NCBI GenBank assembly: GCA_035556075.1
Contig: DATMFQ010000011.1
Location: 4,195-68,194, forward strand
Reading direction: 5' to 3'
Source: 73-13 sp035556075
Lineage (GTDB): Bacteria > Actinomycetota > Actinomycetes > Actinomycetales > Microbacteriaceae
Length of the DNA stretch: 64,000 nt
Within the stretch, counting starts at the first letter, position 1. The number at the start of each line of letters is the position of its first letter. The notes under the pieces are model-generated. The model made no database searches and had not been told where the DNA came from. It saw only the letters and a program-made list of their open reading frames with translations. Made by a program: the position numbers and the translations under genes. Positions 34,450 through 42,911 of this stretch are shown piece by piece.

Positions 34450-35260
34450 GCGCCCGTCGCGTCGCGTGGTGCTCGGCCACCTCGCGATGGCGGCGGTGAT
34501 CTGGTTCGCGGCCGGGATCGTCGCCTGGCTGGCGCTGCTGACCTGGACGGGGCAGCAGCTCGACGAATGGGCACTGCAGGCGGCGGACGAGGTCGTCGCC
34601 CCGAGGGTGTCGCGCTGGCTCACCCTGGCCCTCGACCAGCTGCCGGTTGCGGCCGCGCTGCTCGGCGGGTCGGGGATCCTGAACCTCCTGCTGCGCACCC
34701 GCCGGATCGCCGCTGGCGCGATCGTCCTCGGCATGGCCGCCGTGTCACTCCTGTCAGTGCAGGCCTTGAAGCTCCTCGTGCTGAGCAAGCCCGACCTCGG
34801 CATCCAGGAGGCGACGCTCAACTCCTTCCCGTCCGGTCATGCCTCCCTCGCGGCCGTCGCGGGGCTCGTGTGGGTACTCGCCGTGCCGACGCGCGCGCGG
34901 GGGTGGACCGCGGTGGTCGCGGCGAGCGTGACGACGGCGATCGGCGTCATGACGGTGCTGACCGGTTGGCATCGGCCGGCGGACGTCGTCGCGGCGATCC
35001 TCATTCCCGCCGGGTGGTGCGCGCTCGCGACGCTCGCGCTCCGGTCGATCCTTGGCCGGGCGCCATCACGCGGATCCGGGCGCTCTGAGATCACCAAGAG
35101 CAGTCTCGGGCTCTTCGCCCTCGCCGCCGCGGTCGCCATCGGGGTCGCCCAGCACTCGGAGTCGCACCCCGCCTGGGCACTCATCGCGGGCCTCCTGGCG
35201 GTCGGCGCGACGGTGCTGCTCGTCTTCGCGGGGATCGCCGCCCTCGCGCGGCACCGCTGA
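34430..35260 (+). CDS. PAP2-family membrane phosphatase
   Basis: The protein has 276 residues and about six membrane helices. The PAP2 active-site motifs are visible: the first part around VLSKPDLGIQEATL (variant of KxxxxxxRP), LNSFPSGHASLAAV (PSGH) and LTGWHRPADVVAA (the second His region). Such enzymes remove phosphate from undecaprenyl pyrophosphate, phosphatidic acid or related lipids. The first motif is degenerate, so activity is likely but not certain. It is translationally coupled to mgtE and followed by a dispersed repeat 45 bases after the stop. Confidence 0.85.
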   Translation: MRSSGSERPSRRVVLGHLAMAAVIWFAAGIVAWLALLTWTGQQLDEWALQAADEVVAPRVSRWLTLALDQLPVAAALLGGSGILNLLLRTRRIAAGAIVLGMAAVSLLSVQALKLLVLSKPDLGIQEATLNSFPSGHASLAAVAGLVWVLAVPTRARGWTAVVAASVTTAIGVMTVLTGWHRPADVVAAILIPAGWCALATLALRSILGRAPSRGSGRSEITKSSLGLFALAAAVAIGVAQHSESHPAWALIAGLLAVGATVLLVFAGIAALARHR

Positions 35261-35305
35261 GAGTGAGGGGCACCGCGGACTGAGCGGCGCAGCCTCGATG
35301 CTCGT

Positions 35306-35380
35306 GAAGTACTGAGGAATGCGTGAGATCCGCATTCCTGGCCCGGCAATCTCAGTACTTCGCGCTTTTCTCAGTACTTT
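35306..35380 (+). repeat. REP-like element, copy 3
   Basis: The sequence is nearly identical to copy 4 over the first 55 bases: GAAGTACTGAGGAATGCG, TGAGATC, CGCATTCCTGGCCCGG, then ATCTCAGTACTTC and TTTTCTCAGTACTTT. It lies 45 bases downstream of the PAP2 stop. Both the short AGGAATGCG/CGCATTCCT hairpin and a longer AGTACT-based fold are possible. Confidence 0.85.
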
Positions 35381-35779
35381 GTGCGTCGGTCAGCAAGTGC
35401 GCCGATCGGTTCGGCCGGGAGCCGATGATCGGCTGGCAGCGGGAGGGCCCGACGCAGGTGGCCGGTCCACCGGGTGGCCTCGTAGCGTGTGGCGTGCAGG
35501 AACTTCCAGACGCCGAAGCTCGCTCCGCGACCACCCTACCGGGCGTCTCGGGACGCGGCAGCCTCCGCCCCCGGCGACGTGCAGCAGCGATCGGTGCTGC
35601 GCCCGGATCGTCGTCCCATGACCGATCCGTCCACGGCAGGAGCACAGCCGCCGCTTCGACGCGATGCATCCGAGCGAGCGGCGGGCACCCGTGCAAGAGT
35701 GGAGGTGGTGTCGGCACCCCAGCACTGCGGTGCGGCCCGCACGTCAACGGGCGACGGCGCCCGGCAGTTCAGGAGGACC
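35381..35779 (+). other. Non-coding spacer and leader of the TPP-enzyme gene
   Basis: About 400 bases separate repeat copy 3 from the TPP-enzyme ATG. The frame of that gene continues upstream to 35489, but the translation there is Arg/Pro/Ala-rich and not protein-like, and a strong AGGAGG site (35771-35776) marks the downstream ATG. I looked for a thiamine-box riboswitch and did not recognise one. Confidence 0.5.
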
Positions 35780-37531
35780 ATGAGCACGGAAGCACGACAC
35801 GCGGCAGCCGAGACCGAGAGCACGACGACCGGCGCCGGACTCCTCATCGAGGCGCTGGCGGAGCAGGGCGTCGAGTACGTGTTTGCGAATTTCGGCAGCG
35901 ACCACCCCGCGCTCATCGAAGCACTCGCCCGCCGTGCGGAGGAGGGGATCCCGGGCCCGCGGATCGTCCTGTGCCCGCACGAGTTCAATGCGCTGAGCGC
36001 GGCGCAGGGGCTGGCGATGGCGACCGGGCGGTCACAAGCCGTCATGGTCCACACTGACGTCGGCACGGCGAATCTGGGCGGCTCGGTCCACAATGCGGCA
36101 AGGACGCGCGTCCCGGTACTCATCGTCGCCGGCAAGACGCCGAACACTCTTGAGGGCGAACTCCAGGGGACGCGCGACACCTACATCAACCACCTGCAAG
36201 ATGTGCACGACCAGCACGCCCTCGTGCGGCCGTATGTCAAGTGGAGCTACGACATCCAAACCGGGACCAACGTCAAGCAACTCATGTACCGCGCACTCCA
36301 ACTCGCGGCGAGCGCCCCGGCGGGGCCCGTGTACCTCACCGGCGCTCGTGAGGTGCTTGCTGAGCGGGTGCCCGAGGTCCAGTTGCGCGGGGAGCAGTGG
36401 CAGCCGATCGACCCGACGCCGCTCGCGCCGTCGACCGTCGCGGAGATCGTCCAGGCGCTCATCGACGCGACAAGGCCGGTGATCGTGACGACACAGTTCG
36501 GCCGCAATCCGGCTGCCGTGCCCAAGCTCGTCGAATTCGCCGAGCGGCTCGGCGTCCCGGTCGTGGAGTCCAACCCGGCCTATCTCAACTTCCCCGCCAC
36601 CCACCCGCTGCACCTCGGCTATAACGCGGACGAGTTCATCGGCGCGGCCGACGTGATCGTGACGCTCGACTCTGACGCACCGTGGATCCACTCCCGTCGG
36701 CGCCCCGCCGCCGACGCCGTCATCTACCACCTCGACGTCGATCCGCTTAAGGAAGACCTGCCGCTCTGGTACGCGCCGGCGACGCGATTCCTCCGGGTGG
36801 ACACATCGCTCGCGATCGCCCAGTTCAACGAGCACAGCCGGACACTCGAGCTCGACCGTGAGCGCCTCGCCGCGCGCGCGGCGCAGTATCGCGACCTGCA
36901 TGACGAACAGCGGCGCGCCTGGGCAGACCAGGCCGCGTCGGGCGCGGGATCGCTCACCGCCGCGGCCGCGATGGCCGCACTCTCCGCATTCCTCGATGAC
37001 GACACGATCGTGCTCAACGAGGCGATCACTCACGCGGAGACCGTGTTCCGGCACGTGCCGCGCAGCCTGCCAGGCACGTCATTCGCCAACGGCGGGAGCT
37101 CGCTCGGCTGGAGCGGTGGGGGATCTATCGGCCTCAAGCTCGCGCACCGAGATCGGCAGGTCGTCACGATCGTCGGCGACGGCAGCTATCTCCTCAGCGT
37201 CCCGTCCGCCACCTATTGGATCGCGCGGCGCTACGACACACCGTTCCTCACCATCATCCTCAACAACGGTGGCTGGAATGCGACCAAGCAGAACGTCCTC
37301 CGGCAGTATCCCGACGGTGCGGCGCGCGACGGCGACCGGTACTGGGTCAATCTGCGGGCACCGGCGGATCTCCCGGCGATCGCGGCGGCTGCCGGCGGCG
37401 CATTCGCCCGGACCGTCGGATCGCTCGCCGGGCTCCGGGAGGCGGTGCCGCTCGCGCTTGCGGAGCTGCGCCGCGGCAACTCGGCCGTGCTTGAGGTGAC
37501 CCTGGCGCCGATCTCAGAGCAACCCGCCTGA
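35780..37531 (+). CDS. Thiamine-pyrophosphate-requiring enzyme (acetolactate synthase/benzoylformate decarboxylase superfamily)
   Basis: The protein is 583 residues from an ATG with a strong AGGAGG site. The N-terminal pyrimidine-binding domain has the catalytic Glu in CPHEFNALSAAQGLAMATGR. The central domain follows (residues about 215-345), and the C-terminal PP-binding domain has IVGDGSYLLSVPSATYWIAR and LNNGGW (the GDG...NN cofactor motif). This family decarboxylates or carboligates 2-oxo acids. It is related to the large subunit of acetolactate synthase but lacks a neighbouring small subunit, and the sequence suits a catabolic decarboxylase or lyase. It is convergent with the ABC importer genes, which may share its substrate. 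Confidence 0.88.
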   Translation: MSTEARHAAAETESTTTGAGLLIEALAEQGVEYVFANFGSDHPALIEALARRAEEGIPGPRIVLCPHEFNALSAAQGLAMATGRSQAVMVHTDVGTANLGGSVHNAARTRVPVLIVAGKTPNTLEGELQGTRDTYINHLQDVHDQHALVRPYVKWSYDIQTGTNVKQLMYRALQLAASAPAGPVYLTGAREVLAERVPEVQLRGEQWQPIDPTPLAPSTVAEIVQALIDATRPVIVTTQFGRNPAAVPKLVEFAERLGVPVVESNPAYLNFPATHPLHLGYNADEFIGAADVIVTLDSDAPWIHSRRRPAADAVIYHLDVDPLKEDLPLWYAPATRFLRVDTSLAIAQFNEHSRTLELDRERLAARAAQYRDLHDEQRRAWADQAASGAGSLTAAAAMAALSAFLDDDTIVLNEAITHAETVFRHVPRSLPGTSFANGGSSLGWSGGGSIGLKLAHRDRQVVTIVGDGSYLLSVPSATYWIARRYDTPFLTIILNNGGWNATKQNVLRQYPDGAARDGDRYWVNLRAPADLPAIAAAAGGAFARTVGSLAGLREAVPLALAELRRGNSAVLEVTLAPISEQPA

Positions 37532-37589
37532 CACAATGACGGTGCGGGGCTGCCGAAGCGACCCCGCACCGTCACCAGTTACTCGGGCA

Positions 37590-38723
37590 CTACCCCTTGA
37601 AGTTCTTCGCGTCCGCGATCACGGCATCGGCATCGAAGTCGTTGATCTGCGGCACGTACTCATTGGTGTAGATCCCGGTCGCGTCGATCGGCTCCGAGAT
37701 GAGCCCGTACTTCGCCATGAAGTCGATGAGCTGCTCGAAGGACGTGCCGGGGAACTCGCCCCACTTCTCGCCCGCACTGTGCAGCCCGTACGACTCCATC
37801 CGGGCGTTGAGGATGCTCAGCGTGTCCGCCATCGCCTCATCGTCAGACATCCCGGTTGGCTTCTGCTCCGGGAAGCGGTCCCAGAAGATGCGCACCGTCG
37901 CCTCGGGGTTCTCCTGCGTGAAGAGGATGCCCTTCGCGACCGCCCGCGCGGCACCGAGGTACTTCCCGGGGTTCTCCTTGATCTTCTCCGGCAGTGCGAC
38001 CAGCCCACCCGAGGTGAGCGCCTCGATCGGGGAACGGTCGAGGATGCGCAGCGGGATGCCGTTGTTCTCAAACGTCACGTACTGGGTATCGAACAGCGAC
38101 AGCGCGTCGACCTCGTCCGCCTTCAACGCCGCCATCGCCTGACCGCCGGCACCGATCGCGAGGAATGTCAGCTCACCCTCATCGACGCCGCCCGAGGCGG
38201 CAATCGCCTTGGCCATCGCGGCACCTGAGGACGACAGGCTCGTCACACCGATGCGTGCCCCGGCGAGATCCGAGGCGTCCTTGATCGGCGAGTCCTCGGG
38301 GACCGCAACGCCGAAGATCGACTTGCGGAACATCGAGGAGTAGTAGATCGAGGTGAGGTTGCCTTGCTCATGGCCGATGACGACCGGCTCGGGCGACACA
38401 ATGCCGATGTCGATGTTGCCCTGCTGGACCTGGGTCGCCACGGTGGCGGCGCTCGAGTCATTGACCCACTCAACCGTCAGGCCCTCCTCGGCGAAGTAGC
38501 CCAGCTCCTCGGACACGATGAGCGGCGAGTACGAGATCGTCCACGCCGCCTGCGTTGTCATGATCTTGACGTTCTGCTGCACCACGGGTGCGTCAGTGGC
38601 GGTTCCGGTCGTGGGGGCTCCGCTGGGATCGGGCGCGGGAGCGCCCCCTGCGCAGGAGGCGAGCGTCATCGCCGCGGCCGCAGCCAGGGCGATCACCGCC
38701 GTGCGTCGCATGGAATGCCTCAT
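37590..38723 (-). CDS. ABC transporter substrate-binding lipoprotein (NMT1/SsuA-like)
   Basis: This 377-residue protein has a lipoprotein signal (MTLASC, Cys at about residue 24). The mature domain matches the SsuA/NMT1 family: TQAAWTISYSPLIVSEELGY, EEGLTVEWVNDSSAATVATQ, GNIDIGIVSPEPV. These bind sulfonates, nitrate, thiamine precursors or aromatic acids. It is upstream in function of, but downstream in order from, the ATPase and permease genes. The spacer to the permease is about 60 bases. Confidence 0.92.
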   Translation of the reverse strand: MRHSMRRTAVIALAAAAAMTLASCAGGAPAPDPSGAPTTGTATDAPVVQQNVKIMTTQAAWTISYSPLIVSEELGYFAEEGLTVEWVNDSSAATVATQVQQGNIDIGIVSPEPVVIGHEQGNLTSIYYSSMFRKSIFGVAVPEDSPIKDASDLAGARIGVTSLSSSGAAMAKAIAASGGVDEGELTFLAIGAGGQAMAALKADEVDALSLFDTQYVTFENNGIPLRILDRSPIEALTSGGLVALPEKIKENPGKYLGAARAVAKGILFTQENPEATVRIFWDRFPEQKPTGMSDDEAMADTLSILNARMESYGLHSAGEKWGEFPGTSFEQLIDFMAKYGLISEPIDATGIYTNEYVPQINDFDADAVIADAKNFKG

Positions 38724-38783
38724 GATCTATCTCCTTTGATCAGCAATGGTTCGTCAATCGGATGTGGTGCTCGAGACCGCGAT

Positions 38784-39635
38784 TCACCGCTCGGTGATGG
38801 CTTCCAAGCCCTTGCCCTGCCAGAAGACCACTCGCCGACTGATCACCGTGAGGATCGCGTGCAGGACGAGTCCCAGGGCCGACAGGATGATGAGGATGGC
38901 GAAGGTCATGGACACATCGAGGTTGATCGCCGAGGCCTGGATCAGGTAGCCAAGCCCGGCCTGCGCCCCGACGAACTCGGCGACGATCGCGCCGATGATG
39001 CAGAAGACGATGGCGATATCGAGCCCGGCCATGATGTACGGCGTCGCGTTCGGCAGCCGCAGTTTCCGGAAGATCGTCCACTCGCTCGCGCCGAGCGCCT
39101 TGAACATGTCGACGCGGTCGCTATCAGCCGATTGAATTCCCGCGATCAGGTTGACCACAAGCGGGAAGAATGCGACGAGGGCGACGGTGACGAGTTTCGA
39201 GGTGATGCCGAAGCCGAACCAGGTGAGGATGAGCGGCGCGAGCGCGACCTTTGGCACCGACTGGAGTGCGAAGACGAGCGGCAGGACGCTCTTCTCCACC
39301 CACCGCCACTTCGTGACGGCGAAGGCGAGCACGAATGCGGTGAGCACGGCGATCGCGAAGCCGCCCATGATCTCCAAGAGCGTCACCCAGGTGTGGGTGA
39401 GGAGGATCCCAGAGCCGAGTCCGTTAACGAGCGCAACAATTGCGTCCGACGGCGCCGGGAGGAGGTAGGAGGGGATGTTGAAGATCCGGACCGCGGCTTC
39501 CCAGATCGCCAACAGGATGACAAGGAGGACGATGGCGCCGCTGCGGCCGCGTACCCAGTTCCATGCCCGGATCATCGCTCCCGGCTTCTCTCGGTCCCCG
39601 ACCGCGATTGTCCTCGTGGTGGGATCGCTGCGCAT
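38784..39635 (-). CDS. ABC transporter permease (SsuC/TauC-like)
   Basis: I start at the ATG at 39635 (MRSDPTTRTIAVGDREKPGA), four bases after the ATPase stop, giving 283 residues; the longer frame overlaps the ATPase gene. About six membrane helices are present, and the EAA loop that contacts the ATPase is visible as KALGASEWTIFRKLRLPNAT. The family imports sulfonates, nitrate, pyrimidine precursors or aromatic anions. It forms one transport system with the neighbouring ATPase and binding protein. Confidence 0.93.
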   Translation of the reverse strand: MRSDPTTRTIAVGDREKPGAMIRAWNWVRGRSGAIVLLVILLAIWEAAVRIFNIPSYLLPAPSDAIVALVNGLGSGILLTHTWVTLLEIMGGFAIAVLTAFVLAFAVTKWRWVEKSVLPLVFALQSVPKVALAPLILTWFGFGITSKLVTVALVAFFPLVVNLIAGIQSADSDRVDMFKALGASEWTIFRKLRLPNATPYIMAGLDIAIVFCIIGAIVAEFVGAQAGLGYLIQASAINLDVSMTFAILIILSALGLVLHAILTVISRRVVFWQGKGLEAITER

Positions 39636-39639
39636 GCGA

Positions 39640-40449
39640 TCACGCCCCTTCCGGTGCCATGGATGCCCCAGAGGCATCGAGGTGGAGCAGACTGCGCACC
39701 TGCTCGGCGAGCTGGCCGAAGCGCTCGGTATTGACGACCGACAGGTCCCGTGGCCGCGGCAGGTCGACCTCGACGAGTCCGGCGATCCGTCCCGGCCGCG
39801 GTGTCATGACGACGACCCGATCGGCAAGCAGCACCGCCTCGCTGATGCTGTGCGTCACGAAGACCACGGTCTTGCCGAACCGGGAGGAGACTCGCATGAG
39901 CTCCACGGTCATCTGATCGCGGGTCATGGCGTCGAGCGCACCGAACGGCTCGTCCATGAGCAGGATCGCGGGGTCGTACACGAGCGCGCGGGCGATCCCG
40001 ACTCGCTGCTGCATGCCACCCGAGAGCTGATGCGGATAGCTCTTCTCAAAGTCTGCCAGTCCGAGGACCTCGAGGAGCTTGCGGGCCTCGGCGCGCATCT
40101 GCTCCTTCGGCAGCTTGAGCACCTCGACGGGCACCATCACGTTGTCGAGTACCGTGCGCCAGGGCAGCAGCAGTGGCTGCTGGTAGACGATGCCGATCTC
40201 CGGGGTCGGTCCGGTGTGCTCCTCGCCGTGGAGGCGCATCGAGCCCCGGGTCGCGTTGATGAGCCCACCGAGGATCTTCAGCATCGTTGACTTGCCGCAG
40301 CCGCTCGGGCCGACCAGCGTGATGAACTCGCCAGGCGCCACTGTCAGCGAGAAGTCGACGACCGCATCGACGGCGACGCCCTTGCTCGCGGCGTAAGTCT
40401 TCGAGATCTCATGGAGCTCGATTGCAGGTGCGCCCATCGTCATCGACAA
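39640..40449 (-). CDS. ABC transporter ATP-binding protein (SsuB/TauB-like)
   Basis: This 269-residue ATPase has Walker A VGPSGCGKSTMLKILGG, the Q-loop in VYQQPLLLPW, the signature LSGGMQQRVGIARAL, Walker B AILLMDEPFGALD and the H-loop VTHSISEA. It is the first gene of a three-gene operon with the permease and the lipoprotein. The start is one of two in-frame ATG codons (MSMTMGAPAIEL). Divergent from a MarR regulator across a 104-base spacer that contains a candidate operator. Confidence 0.95.
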   Translation of the reverse strand: MSMTMGAPAIELHEISKTYAASKGVAVDAVVDFSLTVAPGEFITLVGPSGCGKSTMLKILGGLINATRGSMRLHGEEHTGPTPEIGIVYQQPLLLPWRTVLDNVMVPVEVLKLPKEQMRAEARKLLEVLGLADFEKSYPHQLSGGMQQRVGIARALVYDPAILLMDEPFGALDAMTRDQMTVELMRVSSRFGKTVVFVTHSISEAVLLADRVVVMTPRPGRIAGLVEVDLPRPRDLSVVNTERFGQLAEQVRSLLHLDASGASMAPEGA

Positions 40450-40507
40450 CGCGATCCCTTCGCTGGGTTCCAGACGTCTCTGTCTGTCAGGAGGCTAACC
40501 GCATTCC

Positions 40508-40522
40508 GTTGAATATTGCAAC
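40508..40522. promoter_or_regulatory. Candidate MarR operator palindrome
   Basis: GTTGAATATTGCAAC is a near-perfect 15-base inverted repeat in the divergent spacer between the ABC operon and the marR-type gene. It is A/T-rich in an otherwise GC-rich region and has the size and symmetry of MarR binding sites. It probably lets the regulator control both directions. This is an inference from position and symmetry. Confidence 0.55.
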
Positions 40523-40553
40523 TGATTCCTCGGGATGATGCTACGTTGACGCC

Positions 40554-41084
40554 ATGGCGTCGGCAGCGTACCCCCCGGCCAGTGCGACGGAGACTTTGCC
40601 GTCCCCAGCCAAGTACTACATGGCCATGTCCGATGATCTCGGGTTCCTCCTGGCTCGGCTCAACATCCAGGCCGTACAAACCATGCAGGAGATGCTGCAT
40701 CCCCTCGGGCTTTCGGCCCGCGCCTATGTCGTGCTCCGCCTGGCTGCATCCGACGAGCCGCCCTTCCAACGCGAACTCGCCGAGTTGCTCCAGCTCGATC
40801 CATCGCAAGTGGTGACACTGGTCCACAAGCTCGAGGCGAAGGGGCTCGTCTCCCGCACACAGACCGCTGCGGATCGTCGCACCAACCGTATCGTCGCGAC
40901 TGAAGCCGGCCGCGCCCTTGCCAAGCCGGCCAAGGCCGTCATCGACATGACGCTGCAGCGTATCTTCGCGCCCGTCCCCGAGGACGATCTGGAGACGATG
41001 CGCCGCATGTTCCTCAACCTGCTCACGGCTGGCACCACGGTGCCCGCCACCGACCCCCGCACGAAGGGAGACCCCGTCGCCTGA
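40554..41084 (+). CDS. MarR-family transcriptional regulator
   Basis: The protein is 176 residues from the ATG at 40554, with internal ATG codons at 40620 and 40626 (MAMSDDLGFLLARL) as alternatives. The winged helix-turn-helix is clear: QRELAELLQLDPSQVVTLVH (recognition helix region) and KGLVSRTQTAADRRTNRIVA (wing with the DRR motif). MarR proteins sense small phenolic or aromatic ligands and repress nearby transport and catabolic genes. It is followed 11 bases later by the FAD monooxygenase, so the two are probably co-transcribed. Confidence 0.92.
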   Translation: MASAAYPPASATETLPSPAKYYMAMSDDLGFLLARLNIQAVQTMQEMLHPLGLSARAYVVLRLAASDEPPFQRELAELLQLDPSQVVTLVHKLEAKGLVSRTQTAADRRTNRIVATEAGRALAKPAKAVIDMTLQRIFAPVPEDDLETMRRMFLNLLTAGTTVPATDPRTKGDPVA

Positions 41085-41095
41085 CGGTACCGCTC

Positions 41096-42277
41096 ATGAA
41101 ATCGTTGAACGTCGCAATCATCGGGGCCGGCATTGGGGGACTCACGGCAGCAGCGGCGCTGCGCCGCCGGGGCGTGGACGTCAAGGTCTATGAGCAGGCC
41201 CGGGCATTGGGTGACGTCGGTGCGGGCATCGCACTGGCGCCGAACGGGTGGCAGTTGCTCGAACGCATCGGCGCCATGCCGGCGATCGATCGGCTCGGCT
41301 CCTCCCTCGATCAGGGCTACTTCCAGCTGCGCAAGGACGGCACGCACATCTCGACGCTGCGGCCTGTAGGTGTGCCCCCCGAGCGTCGTGTGATCGGCAT
41401 CCATCGTGCGGACCTCATCACCGCGCTCGCGGACACCCTGCCATCGGACGTGATCCACACCGGGCATCGGCTCGCGAACCTCACGCAGGACAGGGACGGC
41501 GTGACCCTGCAGTTCGACAATGGCGTCACCGCGCGCGCGGATGCCGTCATCGGGGCCGACGGCATCCACTCGGTCGTGCGACCGTTCGTCGTCGAGGAGG
41601 TCCCGCCGGTGCCCTCCGGCACCGCTGCCTATCGTGCACTCGTCCCCGTGACGAGCGACGACGACTGGGACTGGGGCACGTCGAAGATGTGGACCGGCCC
41701 CGGCAAGCACTTCCTCGTCTACGCGATCCGCGCGAACCAGCTCATCAACGTCGTCGCGGTCGTCCAAGCGCACGGCGACGAGCGCGACTCGTGGAGCGCC
41801 CCAGGCGACCCTGCGGAGCTCGCCGAAGAATTCCGCGGCTGGGACCCGACCGTCGAACGGCTCATCTCGCGCGTCACGGACACCTTCCAGTGGGGTCTGT
41901 TTGATCGGGCGCCGCTGACGACGTGGGTGCGCGGCCGGGTCGCGCTGTTAGGTGATTCGGCGCACGCGATGCTCCCACACCTGGGACAGGGCGGCACCCA
42001 GACCGTCGAGGATGGCTTCGCCCTCGCCGCCGCACTCGAGGGGGTCGACGCGGATGGCGTCGGTGCAGCGCTCCTGCGCTACGAGCGGCTGCGCTACGAC
42101 CGAGCGACTGCCGTGCAGCAGACCTCCCGTGAGGCTGGCGACCTGTACGACTCGGACGAGATCGACGACTACGACGCGCGCGACGAGCGGATCCGTCGAC
42201 TCGCGCCGTTCTACGCCTGGCTGGGCTCCCACGACGCGGACTCCCTCACGGTGCCGGAGCCGGCGCCCGCGCGGTAG
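41096..42277 (+). CDS. FAD-dependent aromatic-ring monooxygenase
   Basis: This 393-residue group A flavoprotein monooxygenase has a dinucleotide-binding motif at the start (AIIGAGIGGLTAAAALRRRG), the central DG motif (ADAVIGADGIHSVVR) and the GD motif with the FAD tail (LLGDSAHAMLPHLGQGGTQT). The closest family pattern is the salicylate, 3-hydroxybenzoate or 6-hydroxynicotinate hydroxylases, which use NAD(P)H and O2. With the MarR gene upstream and a divergent small-anion importer, uptake and hydroxylation of an aromatic acid is a reasonable guess. The exact substrate is not determinable. Confidence 0.9.
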   Translation: MKSLNVAIIGAGIGGLTAAAALRRRGVDVKVYEQARALGDVGAGIALAPNGWQLLERIGAMPAIDRLGSSLDQGYFQLRKDGTHISTLRPVGVPPERRVIGIHRADLITALADTLPSDVIHTGHRLANLTQDRDGVTLQFDNGVTARADAVIGADGIHSVVRPFVVEEVPPVPSGTAAYRALVPVTSDDDWDWGTSKMWTGPGKHFLVYAIRANQLINVVAVVQAHGDERDSWSAPGDPAELAEEFRGWDPTVERLISRVTDTFQWGLFDRAPLTTWVRGRVALLGDSAHAMLPHLGQGGTQTVEDGFALAAALEGVDADGVGAALLRYERLRYDRATAVQQTSREAGDLYDSDEIDDYDARDERIRRLAPFYAWLGSHDADSLTVPEPAPAR

Positions 42278-42287
42278 CGGGGCTCGG

Positions 42288-42362
42288 GAAGTACTGAGGA
42301 ATGCGTGAGATCCGCATTCCTGGCCCGGAAATCTCAGTACTTCATGCTTTCCTCAGTACTTC
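42288..42362 (+). repeat. REP-like element, copy 4
   Basis: Starting 11 bases after the monooxygenase stop, this copy reads GAAGTACTGAGGAATGCG, TGAGATC, CGCATTCCT, then GGAAATCTCAGTACTTC and finally TTTCCTCAGTACTTC. The outer arms (GAAGTACTGAGGAA and TTTCCTCAGTACTTC, 13 of 14 positions complementary) enclose inner pairs TGAGAT/ATCTCA. It marks the left border of the accessory element that follows. Confidence 0.88.
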
Positions 42363-42569
42363 GTGTTGCGGATCCCGGGAGCGCTGCGGGGGCGCGACAG
42401 GAACCGAGTCACGAGGGGCACGCACCGGGGCCAGAACAGGGTGGTCCTCCGTAGGTGCTTCTCAAACCCCCGCGAGCCCCTGCGTTCGCTGATTTCCCGT
42501 GTCCACAAGGCATCTCGACCTCGTGGAGCGGGTCGCCTGACGACCCAGCGGGCCGACGCGCGAGGCCCG
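42363..42569 (+). other. Spacer at the left edge of the accessory element
   Basis: About 200 bases follow repeat copy 4. The HTH frame remains open through here, but the translation is basic and irregular (MLRIPGALRGRDRNRVTRGT...), so I treat it as non-coding. No duplicate of the tRNA-Ala end was found in it. Confidence 0.4.
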
Positions 42570-42911
42570 GTGGTCGAGAAATCGCGTCAATCTCAAACTC
42601 GTTTGAATGCCTCGAATCGTGCGGCGCTGCTCGATTCCTACGCCGCAGAGGTGCCCGTTCAAGAGCTGGCCGACCGCTTCGGCGTGCATCGCTCGACCGT
42701 CAGTGAGCTGGTGCGCCGGGCAGGCGTACAAACCCGGAGTCCAGGGCTTCCTGAGAGCATCCGTCGTGAAGCGGCACGGCTCTACGAGGAAGGGCTGACC
42801 TTGCCGCAAGTCGCGGCCCACCTCGGCATCAGCAACGACGGAGCTCGTGCAGGGATCGTCGCCTGTGGCGGCATGATCCGTCCGCGCGGTCGTCAGCCGG
42901 TACGACGCTGA
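42570..42911 (+). CDS. HTH protein of the element type (two helix-turn-helix segments)
   Basis: I use the GTG at 42570 (VVEKSRQSQTRLNASNRAAL), giving 113 residues; a longer frame exists and the start is uncertain. Two HTH-like segments are seen: YAAEVPVQELADRFGVHRST and YEEGLTLPQVAAHLGISNDG, each followed by a basic stretch. Such duplicated-HTH proteins resemble transposase/resolvase DNA-binding domains and occur beside recombinases in actinobacterial mobile elements. It ends immediately before the GTG of the Schlafen-type gene (TGAGTG), which suggests translational coupling. Confidence 0.65.
   Translation: MVEKSRQSQTRLNASNRAALLDSYAAEVPVQELADRFGVHRSTVSELVRRAGVQTRSPGLPESIRREAARLYEEGLTLPQVAAHLGISNDGARAGIVACGGMIRPRGRQPVRR

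Noticed and set aside
35381..35779. TPP riboswitch upstream of the TPP-dependent enzyme
   Set aside because: The conserved CTGAGA and ACCTGATCTGG-type blocks are absent. The enzyme uses TPP as a cofactor and is not a biosynthetic gene.
37590..38723. Thiamine-pyrimidine importer based on NMT1/THI5 similarity
   Set aside because: The fold is shared with sulfonate, nitrate and aromatic-acid binding proteins, and no thiamine genes or riboswitch are nearby, so I left the substrate open.
42288..42569. Left attachment site matching the tRNA-Ala 3' end
   Set aside because: I searched by eye for the GGACCCTGCCGGAATCGAAC-type sequence near the left end and did not find it.
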